Position numbers and translations under genes: made by a program
Assembly (NCBI GenBank): GCA_016779225.1
Contig: JADHNZ010000026.1
Location: forward strand, 1-47,088
Length of the DNA stretch: 47,088 nucleotides
Reading direction: 5' to 3'
Source of the DNA: Planctomycetota bacterium
Lineage (GTDB): Bacteria > Planctomycetota > UBA1135 > GCA-002686595
The notes under the pieces: model-generated
Told to the model about the DNA's origin: nothing
The model's database searches: none
Seen by the model: the letters and a program-made list of their open reading frames with translations, nothing else
In this document: one piece after another, positions 34,582 through 43,412 of the stretch
Layout: each line of letters opens with the position of its first letter
Position numbering within the stretch: position 1 is the stretch's first letter

Positions 34582-36843
34582 ATGAAAATCGCAAAACTCG
34601 CGGCAGCGTTCGCGCTGGCCCTCCCTGCACTGGCCCAAGGCCCCATTCAACTCTACGGCGTCGACGCTGAGGACGGTGGCCACGGCAGCCTCTCCCTCTA
34701 CGCCGATCTGATGCAAGTCGAGGTCCTCGACAGCGTGACGAACGGGGGCTCTGGCCTCCTCGTGATTGGGGGCGGCAAGAACCCCGCCGATAGCGTGACC
34801 GACTGGTGGAACGACCTCGGCGCAGTCCTCGGAGTTCCGGTCTCGTTCATCAACGGAACGACGGACATCGCGACAGCGGACCTCGGCGGGTACGCCGTGC
34901 TCTGTGTTCCCAGCACCAGCGGGCAGGCTGCTGGTGGTCTCACTCCTGCCGAGAACGCTGCGCTCAATACGCGTGCAGCCGATCTCGCCGCCCATATTCA
35001 GTCCGGGGGCGGCCTCGTCGCCCTCGAGCAGGGCAATGTGCCGTATCCGTACGCGTTCTTGGCCCAGGTGTATCTCTTCCAATCGGGAGGAGGCAGCTAC
35101 ACCAATCTCACACCAACCCCATTCGGCAGCACGCTGGGTATCACTGATACCAACCTGGACTTCTGCTGCTGGCACAACACCTTCACGGTCTACCCGCCGT
35201 ACTTGACGCCCCTTGCCGTCAACGCGCTCACGGGTCAGCCGGCCATTCTCAGCGGGAAGTCCGACGGAGTGGGGAGTGAGCAGGTCATCTCCTCTGTGGC
35301 GGACGGAGCGCTGTCGGTCTTCGCAGCCGACCTTGATGCTGACGGAGACAATGACATCCTCTCAGCGAGCCGAGACGATGACACCGTTGCCTGGTACGAG
35401 AACCTTGGGGCCGGATCAGGATTCGGGCCTCGTCAGGTGATCTCCAATACGGCCGACACTGCACGCTCGGTCTATGCAGCCGACCTCGACGGTGACGGGG
35501 ATCAGGATGTCCTCGCAGCCTGCTTCGCGAACCAGGGGGATGGTCGCATTCTGTGGTTCGAGAACCAGGGCGGTAGCTTCGGGCCTCAGAATCTGATCTC
35601 CACGACAGCACTCGGTGCCTTCGCCGTGCACTCGGCGGATCTCGATGCCGATGGAGATCTCGACGTTGTCTCAGCAAGCTACTACGACGACAAGATCGCG
35701 TGGTACGAGAACGATGGAGCTGGAAACTTCCAGCCCGAAGCCGTCATCTCGACAGATGCCATCGGAGCGCAGTCCATTCATACGGCGGACATCGACGGTG
35801 ATGGAGACCCCGATGTCGTCTCGGCCTCATTTGGGGACAATAAGGTCGCCTGGTACGAGAACCTCGGTGCTGCTCTCTTCGGTCCGCAGCAGATCGTCTC
35901 CCAAGCGCCTCAAGCGCTTCAGTACATCAGGGCTGCTGACATCGATGGTGATGGTGATGTCGATCTGCTGACCGCAAGTCGCGATGACAACATGCTTGCC
36001 TGGTTCGAGAACTTGGGGGCTGGCTTGTTCGACTCGCTCCCCCGGGTGATCACGACAGAGGCCATGGGCGCTCGCAGCTGCTTCGCTGCCGATATCGATG
36101 GAGATGGTGACCTAGATGCACTCTCAGCCTCGATGTTCGACAACAAGATCGCCTGGTACGAGAACCTTGGATCCGGGTTCTTTGGCCCGCAGCAGGTTGT
36201 CTCCAACACCGCCATGAGCGCACGCTCGGTCGTTGCGGCTGATGTCGACGGTGATGCAGATGCGGATATCATCTCGGCTAGCCGTGATGACGACAAAATC
36301 GCGTGGTACGAGACCTTCCTGTGCGCTGAGGACTGCGATGGGGATGGTCAGTGCGATGGGATTGCGATCATCGGAGACCCCTCACTCGACTGGAATGGTG
36401 ACGGCGTCTTGGATACCTGTAGCCCGGCGACCTACTGCTCCAGCACGCCAAACTCGGGTTCGTCCGGCGGCGCAGTCATTGCGGCTTCAGGTTCCCCGCG
36501 TGTGTCGGACGAATCCTTCACTCTGATTGCGACTGGGTGTGCCCCGCTGCAGTTCTCCTACTTCGTGATGTCGCAATCGCAGGCGTTCGTTCCCGGGTTC
36601 GGGGGCAGCCAAGGGAATCTCTGTGTCGGTGCACCGATCGTCCGGTTGAACATCCCCAACACCGGCCAGGTGGACCTGACGGATGCCTCGGGGACGCGAA
36701 CCTACTCGGTGGCCTGGGACGATGTCCCTTCGGTGGCGACCATTGCTCCTGGTGAGACATGGAACTTCCAGCTCTGGTTCCGGGACACGAATCCAACTGT
36801 GACATCGAACACATCCAATGGCATCCAGGTCATGTTCCGTTGA
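34582..36843 (+). CDS. Secreted FG-GAP propeller with extra N-terminal domain, lower GC
   Basis: A 753-residue exported protein (signal LAAAFALALPALAQ). Residues about 20-220 form an unclassified domain that resembles a Rossmann-like DUF4350/amidotransferase-like fold (GLLVIGGGKNPADSVTDWW; IQSGGGLVALEQGN), then seven FG-GAP units, a Ca-binding linker (DCDGDGQCDG; DWNGDGVLDTC) and the same C-terminal module as its neighbour, ending SNTSNGIQVMFR. Its base composition is lower in GC than the flanking gene (hand counts of two 60-nt lines gave 63% and 53%), with more A- and T-ending codons. It may be a more recent arrival or a duplicate under different constraint. Confidence 0.87.
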   Translation: MKIAKLAAAFALALPALAQGPIQLYGVDAEDGGHGSLSLYADLMQVEVLDSVTNGGSGLLVIGGGKNPADSVTDWWNDLGAVLGVPVSFINGTTDIATADLGGYAVLCVPSTSGQAAGGLTPAENAALNTRAADLAAHIQSGGGLVALEQGNVPYPYAFLAQVYLFQSGGGSYTNLTPTPFGSTLGITDTNLDFCCWHNTFTVYPPYLTPLAVNALTGQPAILSGKSDGVGSEQVISSVADGALSVFAADLDADGDNDILSASRDDDTVAWYENLGAGSGFGPRQVISNTADTARSVYAADLDGDGDQDVLAACFANQGDGRILWFENQGGSFGPQNLISTTALGAFAVHSADLDADGDLDVVSASYYDDKIAWYENDGAGNFQPEAVISTDAIGAQSIHTADIDGDGDPDVVSASFGDNKVAWYENLGAALFGPQQIVSQAPQALQYIRAADIDGDGDVDLLTASRDDNMLAWFENLGAGLFDSLPRVITTEAMGARSCFAADIDGDGDLDALSASMFDNKIAWYENLGSGFFGPQQVVSNTAMSARSVVAADVDGDADADIISASRDDDKIAWYETFLCAEDCDGDGQCDGIAIIGDPSLDWNGDGVLDTCSPATYCSSTPNSGSSGGAVIAASGSPRVSDESFTLIATGCAPLQFSYFVMSQSQAFVPGFGGSQGNLCVGAPIVRLNIPNTGQVDLTDASGTRTYSVAWDDVPSVATIAPGETWNFQLWFRDTNPTVTSNTSNGIQVMFR

Positions 36844-37359
36844 ACTGGGTAGAGAGCAGGACCTTCATTTCAGCTGACTCTGATTGAGGTCCGACGATCT
36901 GCGGCCGCAGTGTGCGATGAGCATGCTGCGGTCGCTCACTTCGCGGCCGAGAGTGTCCTCGTGCGAAGGGGGAGTGGTTCAACCTTGGCCGTCCTGCGCG
37001 GTGGTCGCCTTGGCGCTTCTTGCCGGACGCTGGCAGCGCTTCCCTGCGAGGTTTCTCGCCCGCGTGCCCCGACATTGTTCGGCGTCGTAGGGGCTGGTGC
37101 TGCCTGGCGATCGACCTAGACCTGGGAACCGGCCTGCCGGTGGACGGGTCCCGCTGCATGCCGCTTGATGGACGAAACCCAGGGCGGCCAGGGGCCCCTC
37201 ACCGAAGCGGTGGCGTCCCGTCATCCTGAGAGCGGACTAAGGGCTGGAGACCGTTGGCTTGAGTCCCGTGCGCCTCGTCTCGGGACGGGGGTGGCGGATC
37301 CCTGTCGGCGGGCTCCCGGGGCGGGGGGGGCGGGGCTACTCTCGATGCCCGGATTCGCC
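36844..37359. other. 516-bp region before the E1-AT operon
   Basis: No gene recognised. Near the 3' end are a 6-bp inverted repeat GTCCCG/CGGGAC with a 12-nt loop (37263-37286), a G-rich tract (37318-37335) and a TACTCT hexamer (37338-37343). The first 400 bp show nothing I can identify. Confidence 0.55.
37318..37343 (+). promoter_or_regulatory. G-rich tract and TACTCT hexamer upstream of E1
   Basis: Runs of four, eight and four G separated by single C (37318-37335), then CTAC and TACTCT at 37338-37343. The hexamer favours ATG 37360 (16 nt away) over ATG 37345. The G-runs could form a quadruplex in the non-template strand. Confidence 0.4.
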
Positions 37360-39618
37360 ATGAGCGCCGATCGCGTCACCCTTGTCGAGCAGAACCTCGA
37401 CCGCCTGCTGGAGGAGCTCCAGCCGGCGGCGACCCTGATGGGGCCCGGCCAGCCCCTGAGGCCTGGGTCGAGCCTGACGGCCGCCCGGGCGCGGGACCTC
37501 TTCGAGGACATGGTCCTCTCGCGCAGCCTCGATGTGGCCGCCCGTGAGCTCAAGAGGCGCGGCCAGGGGTTCTACACCATCTCGAGCGCGGGGCACGAGA
37601 GGAACGCCTGCGTCGGCGCGCTGCTGCGCACCACGGATCCGTGCTTCCTGCACTATCGGTCAGGCGGCCTGATGATGGCGCGCATGCGGCAGCTGCCCGG
37701 CAGCACGCCCCTGTGGGACACGCTGCTCTCCTTCAGCGCCTCTGCCGAGGACCCGGCCAGCGGTGGCCGGCACAAGGTCTGGGGCAGCCGCGCGGCCTGG
37801 GTGCCTCCGCAGACCAGCACCATCGCCAGCCATGTCCCCAAGGCGGTCGGCATGGCCTTCGCTCTGGGCCGGGCGCGGCGACTGGAGGTGGAGGCGGACC
37901 TGCCCCAGCCCTCGGGCCTGCCAACCGACGCCATCGTCACCTGCACCTTCGGCGATGCCTCCAGCAACCACGCCACGGCACTCACCGGCGTGAACGCTGC
38001 GCGCTACGCGCGGCGCAAGGACAACCCTGTGCCGATCCTCTTCGTCTGCGAGGACAACGGTCGCGGCATCAGCGTCGAGACGCCCAGCCGCTGGGTGGAG
38101 GACACCTGGGGCAGCCAGCGCCACCTCTCCTTCTTCGACGCGCGCGGCTCGATCGACGAGGTCTGGGACACCGTCGAGCTGGCTGTGCGGACCTGCCGCA
38201 GCGCGCGCACGCCGGTGTTCCTGCGCCTCGAGACCGTGCGCCTCTGGGGCCACGCGGGCAGCGATGTGGAAACTGCCTATCGCACGGTGGAGGAGATCGA
38301 GGCCAGCGAGGCCCAGGATCCGCTGCTGGAGGCCGCGCGGCGGCTGGTCGAGCTGGGTGCAGCCGCTCCGGCGCAGCTGCGCTCCATCGTCGCCAGCACC
38401 CGGGCACGCGTGCACGCGGCCATGGAGGAGGCCGTGCTGCGACCCAAGCTCACGGACGCCCAGGTCGTTACAGCACCGCTCGCCCCCGAGGAGCCGGAGC
38501 TCTGGCGGGCCGAGGGCTCGCGCGCACTCCCCGCAGAGGCTCGCCGCGAAGTGTTCGGCGCCAAGCTCCCCGAGGAGCAGGACACGCCCACGCGTCGCAC
38601 GCTGGCTGCGCGCATCAACCAGGCGCTCCACGACGCGATGCTCGCGCACCCGGAGGCGCTCGTCTTCGGCGAGGACGTGGGCAAGAAGGGAGGGGTCTAT
38701 GGCCTGACCCAGAACCTCCAGCGCCGCTTCGGGCAGGCCCGCTGCTTCGACACCCTCCTGGACGAGACGACGATTCTCGGCGTGGCCCAGGGGGCTGCCC
38801 AGGCGGGCCTCTTGCCGGTTCCAGAGATCCAGTACCTGGCCTACCTGCACAACGCCATCGACCAGCTGCGCGGAGAGGCCTGCTCGCTGCAGTTCTTCTC
38901 GAACCGCACCTTCCAGAACCCGATGGTTGTCCGCATCGCCGGCCTCGCCTACCAGAAGGGCTTCGGCGGTCACTTCCACAACGACAACTCCATTGGCGCC
39001 CTGCGCGAGATCCCGGGGCTTGCGCTCGCCTGCCCGAGCCGCGGCGACGACGCCGTGCGCATGCTCCGCGGCGCCCTCGCCATGGCGTCGGCCTCGGGAC
39101 GCGTGGTGGCCTTCCTCGAACCCATCGCGCTCTACCACGAGCGCGACCTCCATAAAGAGGGTGACGAGGGCTGGCTGACCGACTATCCGGCGCCCGGCGG
39201 AGAGGGCGCCTGCCTGCTCCCCGGAGAGGTCGGCGTTCACAGAGCGGAGTGCACCGACCTGCTGGTGATCTCCTACGCCAACGGCCTGCGCCTCTCCCTG
39301 CGTGCGGCGCGCCGCCTGGAGGCGGAGACCGGCAAGCGCGCGCGGGTCGTGGACCTCCGCTGGCTCAACCCTCTCCCGCTCGAGGCCCTGGTCGAGCACG
39401 CCAAGGCCTGTGAGCGTGTCCTGGTCGTGGACGAGTGTCGGGCGACCGGTGCCGGGATCGCGGACGCCGTCGTGGCGGGCCTGGTGGAGCGGGGCGTCCA
39501 GAGGCCCCTGCGGACCGTCCGCGGCCTGGACAGCTATGTGCCCCTGGCCGACGCCGCCAACCTGGTGCTCGTCCAAGAGGACGACATCCTGCGCGGAATG
39601 CGCGAGGTGCTGGCATGA
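37360..39618 (+). CDS. Fused E1 alpha/beta 2-oxoacid dehydrogenase (thiamine diphosphate-dependent)
   Basis: A 752-residue fusion of the two E1 chains of branched-chain-type 2-oxoacid dehydrogenases. The alpha half has YRSGGLMMARM, the ThDP site GDASSNHATALTGVNAARYA and CEDNGRGISVETP; the beta half has LVFGEDVGKKGGVYGLTQNL, DETTILGVAQGAAQAGL and VVDECRATGAGIADAVVAG. It would decarboxylate a 2-oxo acid and pass the acyl group to a lipoyl E2, but no E2 or E3 gene is in the window. The beta-chain HSQS-type loop is GGHFHNDNS. ATG 37345 is an alternative start. The stop overlaps the next gene (ATGA, 39615-39618). Confidence 0.88.
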   Translation: MSADRVTLVEQNLDRLLEELQPAATLMGPGQPLRPGSSLTAARARDLFEDMVLSRSLDVAARELKRRGQGFYTISSAGHERNACVGALLRTTDPCFLHYRSGGLMMARMRQLPGSTPLWDTLLSFSASAEDPASGGRHKVWGSRAAWVPPQTSTIASHVPKAVGMAFALGRARRLEVEADLPQPSGLPTDAIVTCTFGDASSNHATALTGVNAARYARRKDNPVPILFVCEDNGRGISVETPSRWVEDTWGSQRHLSFFDARGSIDEVWDTVELAVRTCRSARTPVFLRLETVRLWGHAGSDVETAYRTVEEIEASEAQDPLLEAARRLVELGAAAPAQLRSIVASTRARVHAAMEEAVLRPKLTDAQVVTAPLAPEEPELWRAEGSRALPAEARREVFGAKLPEEQDTPTRRTLAARINQALHDAMLAHPEALVFGEDVGKKGGVYGLTQNLQRRFGQARCFDTLLDETTILGVAQGAAQAGLLPVPEIQYLAYLHNAIDQLRGEACSLQFFSNRTFQNPMVVRIAGLAYQKGFGGHFHNDNSIGALREIPGLALACPSRGDDAVRMLRGALAMASASGRVVAFLEPIALYHERDLHKEGDEGWLTDYPAPGGEGACLLPGEVGVHRAECTDLLVISYANGLRLSLRAARRLEAETGKRARVVDLRWLNPLPLEALVEHAKACERVLVVDECRATGAGIADAVVAGLVERGVQRPLRTVRGLDSYVPLADAANLVLVQEDDILRGMREVLA

Positions 39619-40610
39619 GTCGCGTCGTGGTCGTCCTGCCTGGCCGGGGCTCGTACACCGAGCGCTCCATGGGGGCGCTGGACCCTGCGCATCCGTTCGT
39701 CGTGGCCGCCGAGGCTCGCCGCGCTGAGCTGGGCCTGGACTCACTGGTGGAGCTCGACCGCGCCGAGCGCTTCTCCCCTGCGCGCCACCTCCGGCCGGCC
39801 CATGTCTCGCCCCTGATCTACCTGCGCTCGATGCTCGATGTGGAGCGCGTGCGCGCCGAGCACGAGGTCGTGGCCATCGTCGGCAACTCGATGGGCTGGT
39901 ACACGGCCCTCGCCGCCGCGGGCGCCCTCTCCTTCGAGGAAGGCTTCCAGCTCGTGCAGCGCATGGCGATGCTGCAGGAGGAGCACGGCTCTGATGGGGG
40001 GCAGATGCTCTATCCGCTTGTGGACGAGGAGTGGCGCCTGGACTGCGCGCGCCTGACCGCGGTGGAGCGTCTCGTTCGGGACCACCCCGCGGACCTCTTC
40101 CACTCGATCCACCTCGGCGGCTACGCCGTGCTCGCGGGCACCCGCGCGGGCCTCGCGATCCTGTCCGAACAGCTCGAGCCCGTGCAGCAGGGGCGCGTGA
40201 CCTATCCCTTCCGTCTGGCCCAGCACGGTCCCTATCACACGCCGCTGGTCGAGGAGACCAGCCGCGCCGCGCGCACCCTCCTGAAGGACCTGCGCTTCCG
40301 GCAGCCCGAGGTCGAGCTGATCGACGGCCTGGGGCGTCGCCACACGCCCTGGGGCGCGTCGCCCGAGGCCCTGAGGGAGTACACCCTCGGTACCCAGGTC
40401 ACCGACACCTACGACTTCACGCGCTCGCTCGAGGTCGCGCTCCTGGAGCACGCGCCCGACCAGCTCATCGCCACCGGACCGGGCAACACCCTGGGCGGCG
40501 TCTGCGCCCAGATCCTGATCAAGAACCGGCTGCGGGGCGTGGACTCCCGCGAGGCGTTCCAGCGCGTCCAGGACGGCCCGGTGCCCGTGCTGGTGTCCTT
40601 GGATCGGTGA
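39615..40610 (+). CDS. FabD-like acyltransferase (malonyl-CoA:ACP transacylase family)
   Basis: A 331-residue cytoplasmic protein of the acyltransferase fold. The nucleophile motif is GNSMG (Ser92, within VAIVGNSMGWYTALAAAGAL), and a later QHGPYHTPL carries the expected catalytic His; TGPGNTLGG resembles the C-terminal loop of FabD. It begins in the last codon of the fused E1 gene, so the two are translationally coupled. FabD normally charges ACP with malonate. Coupled to an E1 enzyme, this one might instead move a branched acyl group; that is inference. Its identity with the canonical FabD is not certain because the early FabD GQG motif is replaced by LPGRGSY. Confidence 0.8.
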   Translation: MSRVVVVLPGRGSYTERSMGALDPAHPFVVAAEARRAELGLDSLVELDRAERFSPARHLRPAHVSPLIYLRSMLDVERVRAEHEVVAIVGNSMGWYTALAAAGALSFEEGFQLVQRMAMLQEEHGSDGGQMLYPLVDEEWRLDCARLTAVERLVRDHPADLFHSIHLGGYAVLAGTRAGLAILSEQLEPVQQGRVTYPFRLAQHGPYHTPLVEETSRAARTLLKDLRFRQPEVELIDGLGRRHTPWGASPEALREYTLGTQVTDTYDFTRSLEVALLEHAPDQLIATGPGNTLGGVCAQILIKNRLRGVDSREAFQRVQDGPVPVLVSLDR

Positions 40611-40617
40611 GGGCGAG

Positions 40618-40636
40618 CCCTCGGCGTTTCCGAGGG
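40618..40636 (+). terminator. Terminator-like hairpin after the FabD-like gene
   Basis: CCCTCGG / CCGAGGG, a perfect 7-bp stem with loop CGTTT, 8 nt after the stop and followed by ACCTTCCTAT. Confidence 0.5.
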
Positions 40637-41248
40637 ACCTTCCTATGGGGTGCGGGGCCGCCGGGGCCGCCGGGCTCGTACGAGGCGCCGCTTTCCACCA
40701 GACCGGCCTGCGCTCTGAGCGCCTCCCGCGGTTTGCTCGGAAGATCCTGAGACGCGCGCGGTGGCGGAGGCACGGGCCCCATGGCGGCCTGGTACGGACT
40801 CGGTCCACCTTGAAGACCTTCACTGCAAACGCGACCAGATCCACCGCCTTGCATGCGCCTCGTTGGAAAATCCGACGCGGACGACCTCGTGTAGGAGGCC
40901 ATGGCCGTCGCGCTCTCCCGGGAGACTCCGCCCTGCACTGGGGGCTCTGGCGCTCGGGCGTGGCGCACCACCTCTCGTGGCCCCGTTCGAGGGAGCACCG
41001 CGCCTGGTCGTGGCGGCTAGAGAGCCATGCAGGGACCGAAGGATGGGACGAGGGCCACGAGAGCTCACCGGATGGGCTCGTGGCGAGGGTCGAGGCCGAG
41101 CACGCGCTCCAGCGAGCCGTCCTCAACCTCGACAGGCCTCACCGCTCAGCGCCGCCCCGACCATTCTTGGGATGACGCAGCGTTCACTTGAAAGGGGGTC
41201 CGCCGGGTCCCCAAGTAGGGAATTATAAACCCCTGCCCCAAGGACACC
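40637..41248. other. 612-bp intergenic region, no gene recognised
   Basis: Short frames exist on both strands but none shows a family pattern or a likely start. Composition varies, with AT-richer patches near 40806-40860, which may mean decayed coding sequence. The 3' end holds the promoter region of the next gene. Confidence 0.5.
41195..41229 (+). promoter_or_regulatory. Hairpin plus TATAAA upstream of the 41249 gene
   Basis: An 8-bp stem with two G-T pairs around GCC (41195-41213) lies 10 nt before TATAAA (41224-41229). AAGGA (41240-41244) is a Shine-Dalgarno 4 nt before the ATG. No -35 at 17 nt. This is the only gene here with both a good TATA-like -10 and a clear SD. Confidence 0.5.
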
Positions 41249-41908
41249 ATGACTCACCTGAAGCTCGCCGCTCCGCTCCTGATCCTCGCCCTGTCCTGCT
41301 GCTCCACCCAACCGGCAACCGCCGAGGCCTGGGCCATGAGCATCACCACACGCGATCGGATCCAGCATGCCGTCGATCTGAGCCCGCTCTTCTTCCCCGA
41401 CCTCTTCTCGACCTATGTCGAGGAGAGCACTCCGTGGAAGGCCACCCTGAAGGCCATGCCGGGGACCAGACTCGCTTCAAACGACGCCGAGGGCTTGGAG
41501 GCCGTGAGGGAGGAGGCCCTCCGTGCAGGAGTAGGCGAGCCCTTCCTCTCCTTGGTCAGCACCGACTACTGGATCGAGGCGAAGGACGGCTCCACGCTCG
41601 ACCTGTTTGACTCGTCGTGGGCCGAGCCGCTCCTACAGCTCGGGGCCGCGCTCCAGGAGGGCTTGCTCGAGAGCCCGGCCGTGCGCGATGGGCAGATCGG
41701 CAGCAATGCGTGTGCCGTCCTGCGTTCGGCAAGCACCGGCCCCACGCTCGATCTGCAGTTCAAAGGCCTGGACCCCTGGGACCAGGACTTCGCTGCGAGG
41801 TTCCGGATCAAGGTCAATCAGGAGGAGGGCTCGATTGGGCGCTTCTTCGTCCAGTGCTTCGGCTGGGTCGGGACCCGGCACGAGGCCGACTCCACGACCA
41901 CCGAGTGA
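41249..41908 (+). CDS. Putative lipoprotein of unknown function
   Basis: A 219-residue protein beginning MTHLKLAAPLLILALSCCS, a signal peptide with a lipobox-like Cys17/Cys18. The mature part is mixed alpha/beta without a family pattern I recognise; DRIQHAVDLSPLFFPDLFST and LDLQFKGLDPWDQDFAARF are distinctive stretches. Base composition is lower in GC than neighbours, and it sits alone in a gene-poor stretch beside gene remnants, so it may be a recent arrival. An intact start region with -10 and SD suggests it is expressed. Confidence 0.65.
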   Translation: MTHLKLAAPLLILALSCCSTQPATAEAWAMSITTRDRIQHAVDLSPLFFPDLFSTYVEESTPWKATLKAMPGTRLASNDAEGLEAVREEALRAGVGEPFLSLVSTDYWIEAKDGSTLDLFDSSWAEPLLQLGAALQEGLLESPAVRDGQIGSNACAVLRSASTGPTLDLQFKGLDPWDQDFAARFRIKVNQEEGSIGRFFVQCFGWVGTRHEADSTTTE

Positions 41909-42302
41909 CAGGCCTCAGCCGCCCTGGCCATGGGCGCTTCTGACACGGGCCTCACCCTGCGGCCTGAGGGTGAAGGAGGACCGGGAAGTGGCGCTCCAAG
42001 CTGCGACCTGGGGGGGCAGCGGGTCGTCAGGCGTGCATGAAGGGAGACAGCAGAGCCGGGCGATCACCGGCCCGGCCCAGATAGGGGCTCCTGATGTGGT
42101 CCCCGCTCCACCTTCGCGGAGGATGCAGAGCCCCGACGGGGCTCGCGCGGGAGCTCTCACCACCATGCGCCTCGGCGCTGCTCTGTTGGGCCATGGAGCT
42201 CGGCTGGCGCCCCATAGGAGGGGCGTCGGCATTGATCGGGGCGCGAATGGAAGTGCTGCCTGGGTTGGCGTGGTCCGGGCCACGGCTGGACTGCCCTACA
42301 CC
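41909..42302. other. Gene-poor stretch with one hairpin
   Basis: No coding sequence recognised. TCACCCT / AGGGTGA (41952-41973, 7 bp, 8-nt loop) lies 43 nt after the lipoprotein stop and may end its transcript. Confidence 0.45.
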
Positions 42303-42470
42303 CGGCACCACGACTCTGTCCGACCAATCAACGGCGAGGTCCGCCTGTGGGTCAACGGCGTCGAGGTCACGGGCGGCAAGGACTGCCAGCCCGCCGCGGG
42401 CTACCCCGCGCTCGAAGCCGAGGGCGCGCAGGTCTCGCTCCGCCACCCGCGGGACCGCCAGCTCCCGTAG
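42303..42470 (+). pseudogene. C-terminal remnant of a DUF1080 (3-keto-glycoside hydrolase-like) gene
   Basis: One frame ending at TAG 42468-42470 reads PINGEVRLWVNGVEVTGGKD then AAGYPALEAEGAQVSLRHPR and QLP, matching the last strands of DUF1080 domains (G.V.L.VNG.EV..., GY.ALE.EGA...FR, ..LP). The sequence before about 42320 does not continue the domain, so only the last 50 residues or so survive. It is not a copy of the DUF1080 domain at 21126, whose equivalent strands differ. Confidence 0.6.
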
Positions 42471-42629
42471 CGAGACCGGCGCACCGTGGCATCGCTCTCG
42501 CCGACCGCGATGATCGCGCACGCGGTGATCTATCCCGCGTCGAAGGGTGTTGGCACCAGATCCGCGAGGTGACGGTCGCCGACAGCCTCACAGCGCCGCG
42601 CGCGCCAGCCCAGCGAGCCCACGCGGGGC

Positions 42630-43412
42630 TCATCGACGGGAGGGATGGAGCCACGGAAGGCGCTCGAATTCCAGGAGGGCGGCCTCGAGCCGCCACTGCT
42701 GGGTCGCCCGCTCGCTCGCGTCGAGGAACTTGCGGCACTCGGGCGAGAGGCTCCCTCCACCCGGCACGTCGCCCGCGCACTCCTCGACCATGGTGAAGGG
42801 ACTCGTGCTCGCCCAGAGGCTCGGACCAGACAAGAAGCTGTACTCGAGTCCGTTGCGCGACAGCTCCTTGAGTTCGGCGTAGCCCAGGCCTTAGTCGAGG
42901 ACGGCACGCAGGTACTCGTTGCTCAGGTCGATCCTCGAGACGCCCGCATCGTCCGACGCGAGGACCGTGGGGACCCCGGCCTCTCGGTAGTGAAGGAAGA
43001 GGTGATTCTGCCCTTGGACGCCAAGGATGACATCGTTGCTGGTCAGACAGATCTCGACCGCGACACGCTCCTTGCGCATCCGCTCAAGGAGCTCGAACGG
43101 CCGATCCTCGAGGAAGATGTCGACGCCGTGCCCGATGCGCCGCGCGCCGGCCACCTCAACCGCCTCCCGGATATGGAAGCCCAGGTCACCCGGAGGGACG
43201 AGGCCGAGGGCGAGTTCGCCGGCGTGCAGGGTGACCTTCACGTCGGGGTGTCGCTCCCCCAGGTACCGGACCATCTGCATGTGCAGCGAGTAGTCCCGCA
43301 GGGCGATGCGGTCGTCCTCCGGAGCCACCAGATTGATGCCGAGCATCCGCGGGTCCCGGTCGGCGAGCGCAAAGGCGAATGCCAGCTGGGCGAATACCTG
43401 GTCGGGTGCCAT
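42630..43412 (-). pseudogene. Adenosine deaminase-like gene, 5'-truncated and with an in-frame TAA
   Basis: The minus strand from about 43412 reads FAQLAFAFALADRDPRMLGI, VKVTLHAGELALGL, GARRIGHGVDIFLE, VAVEICLTSNDVILG and VPTVLASDDAGVSRIDLSNE, which are adenosine deaminase motifs: HAGE with the catalytic Glu, the GHG histidine, and the SDD metal Asp. TAA at 42893-42891 interrupts the frame after NEYLRAVLD, but the same frame continues GLGYAELKELSRNGLEYSF to a stop at 42630. The N-terminal half, including the first zinc HxH, is missing: at about 43410 the similarity stops where an oppositely oriented FG-GAP gene begins. It is therefore a remnant. Confidence 0.78.

Noticed and set aside
42550-42560. 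Possible integron attC core (GTTGGCA)
   Set aside because: It does not match GTTRRRY, no paired RYYYAAC is present, and there is no integrase.
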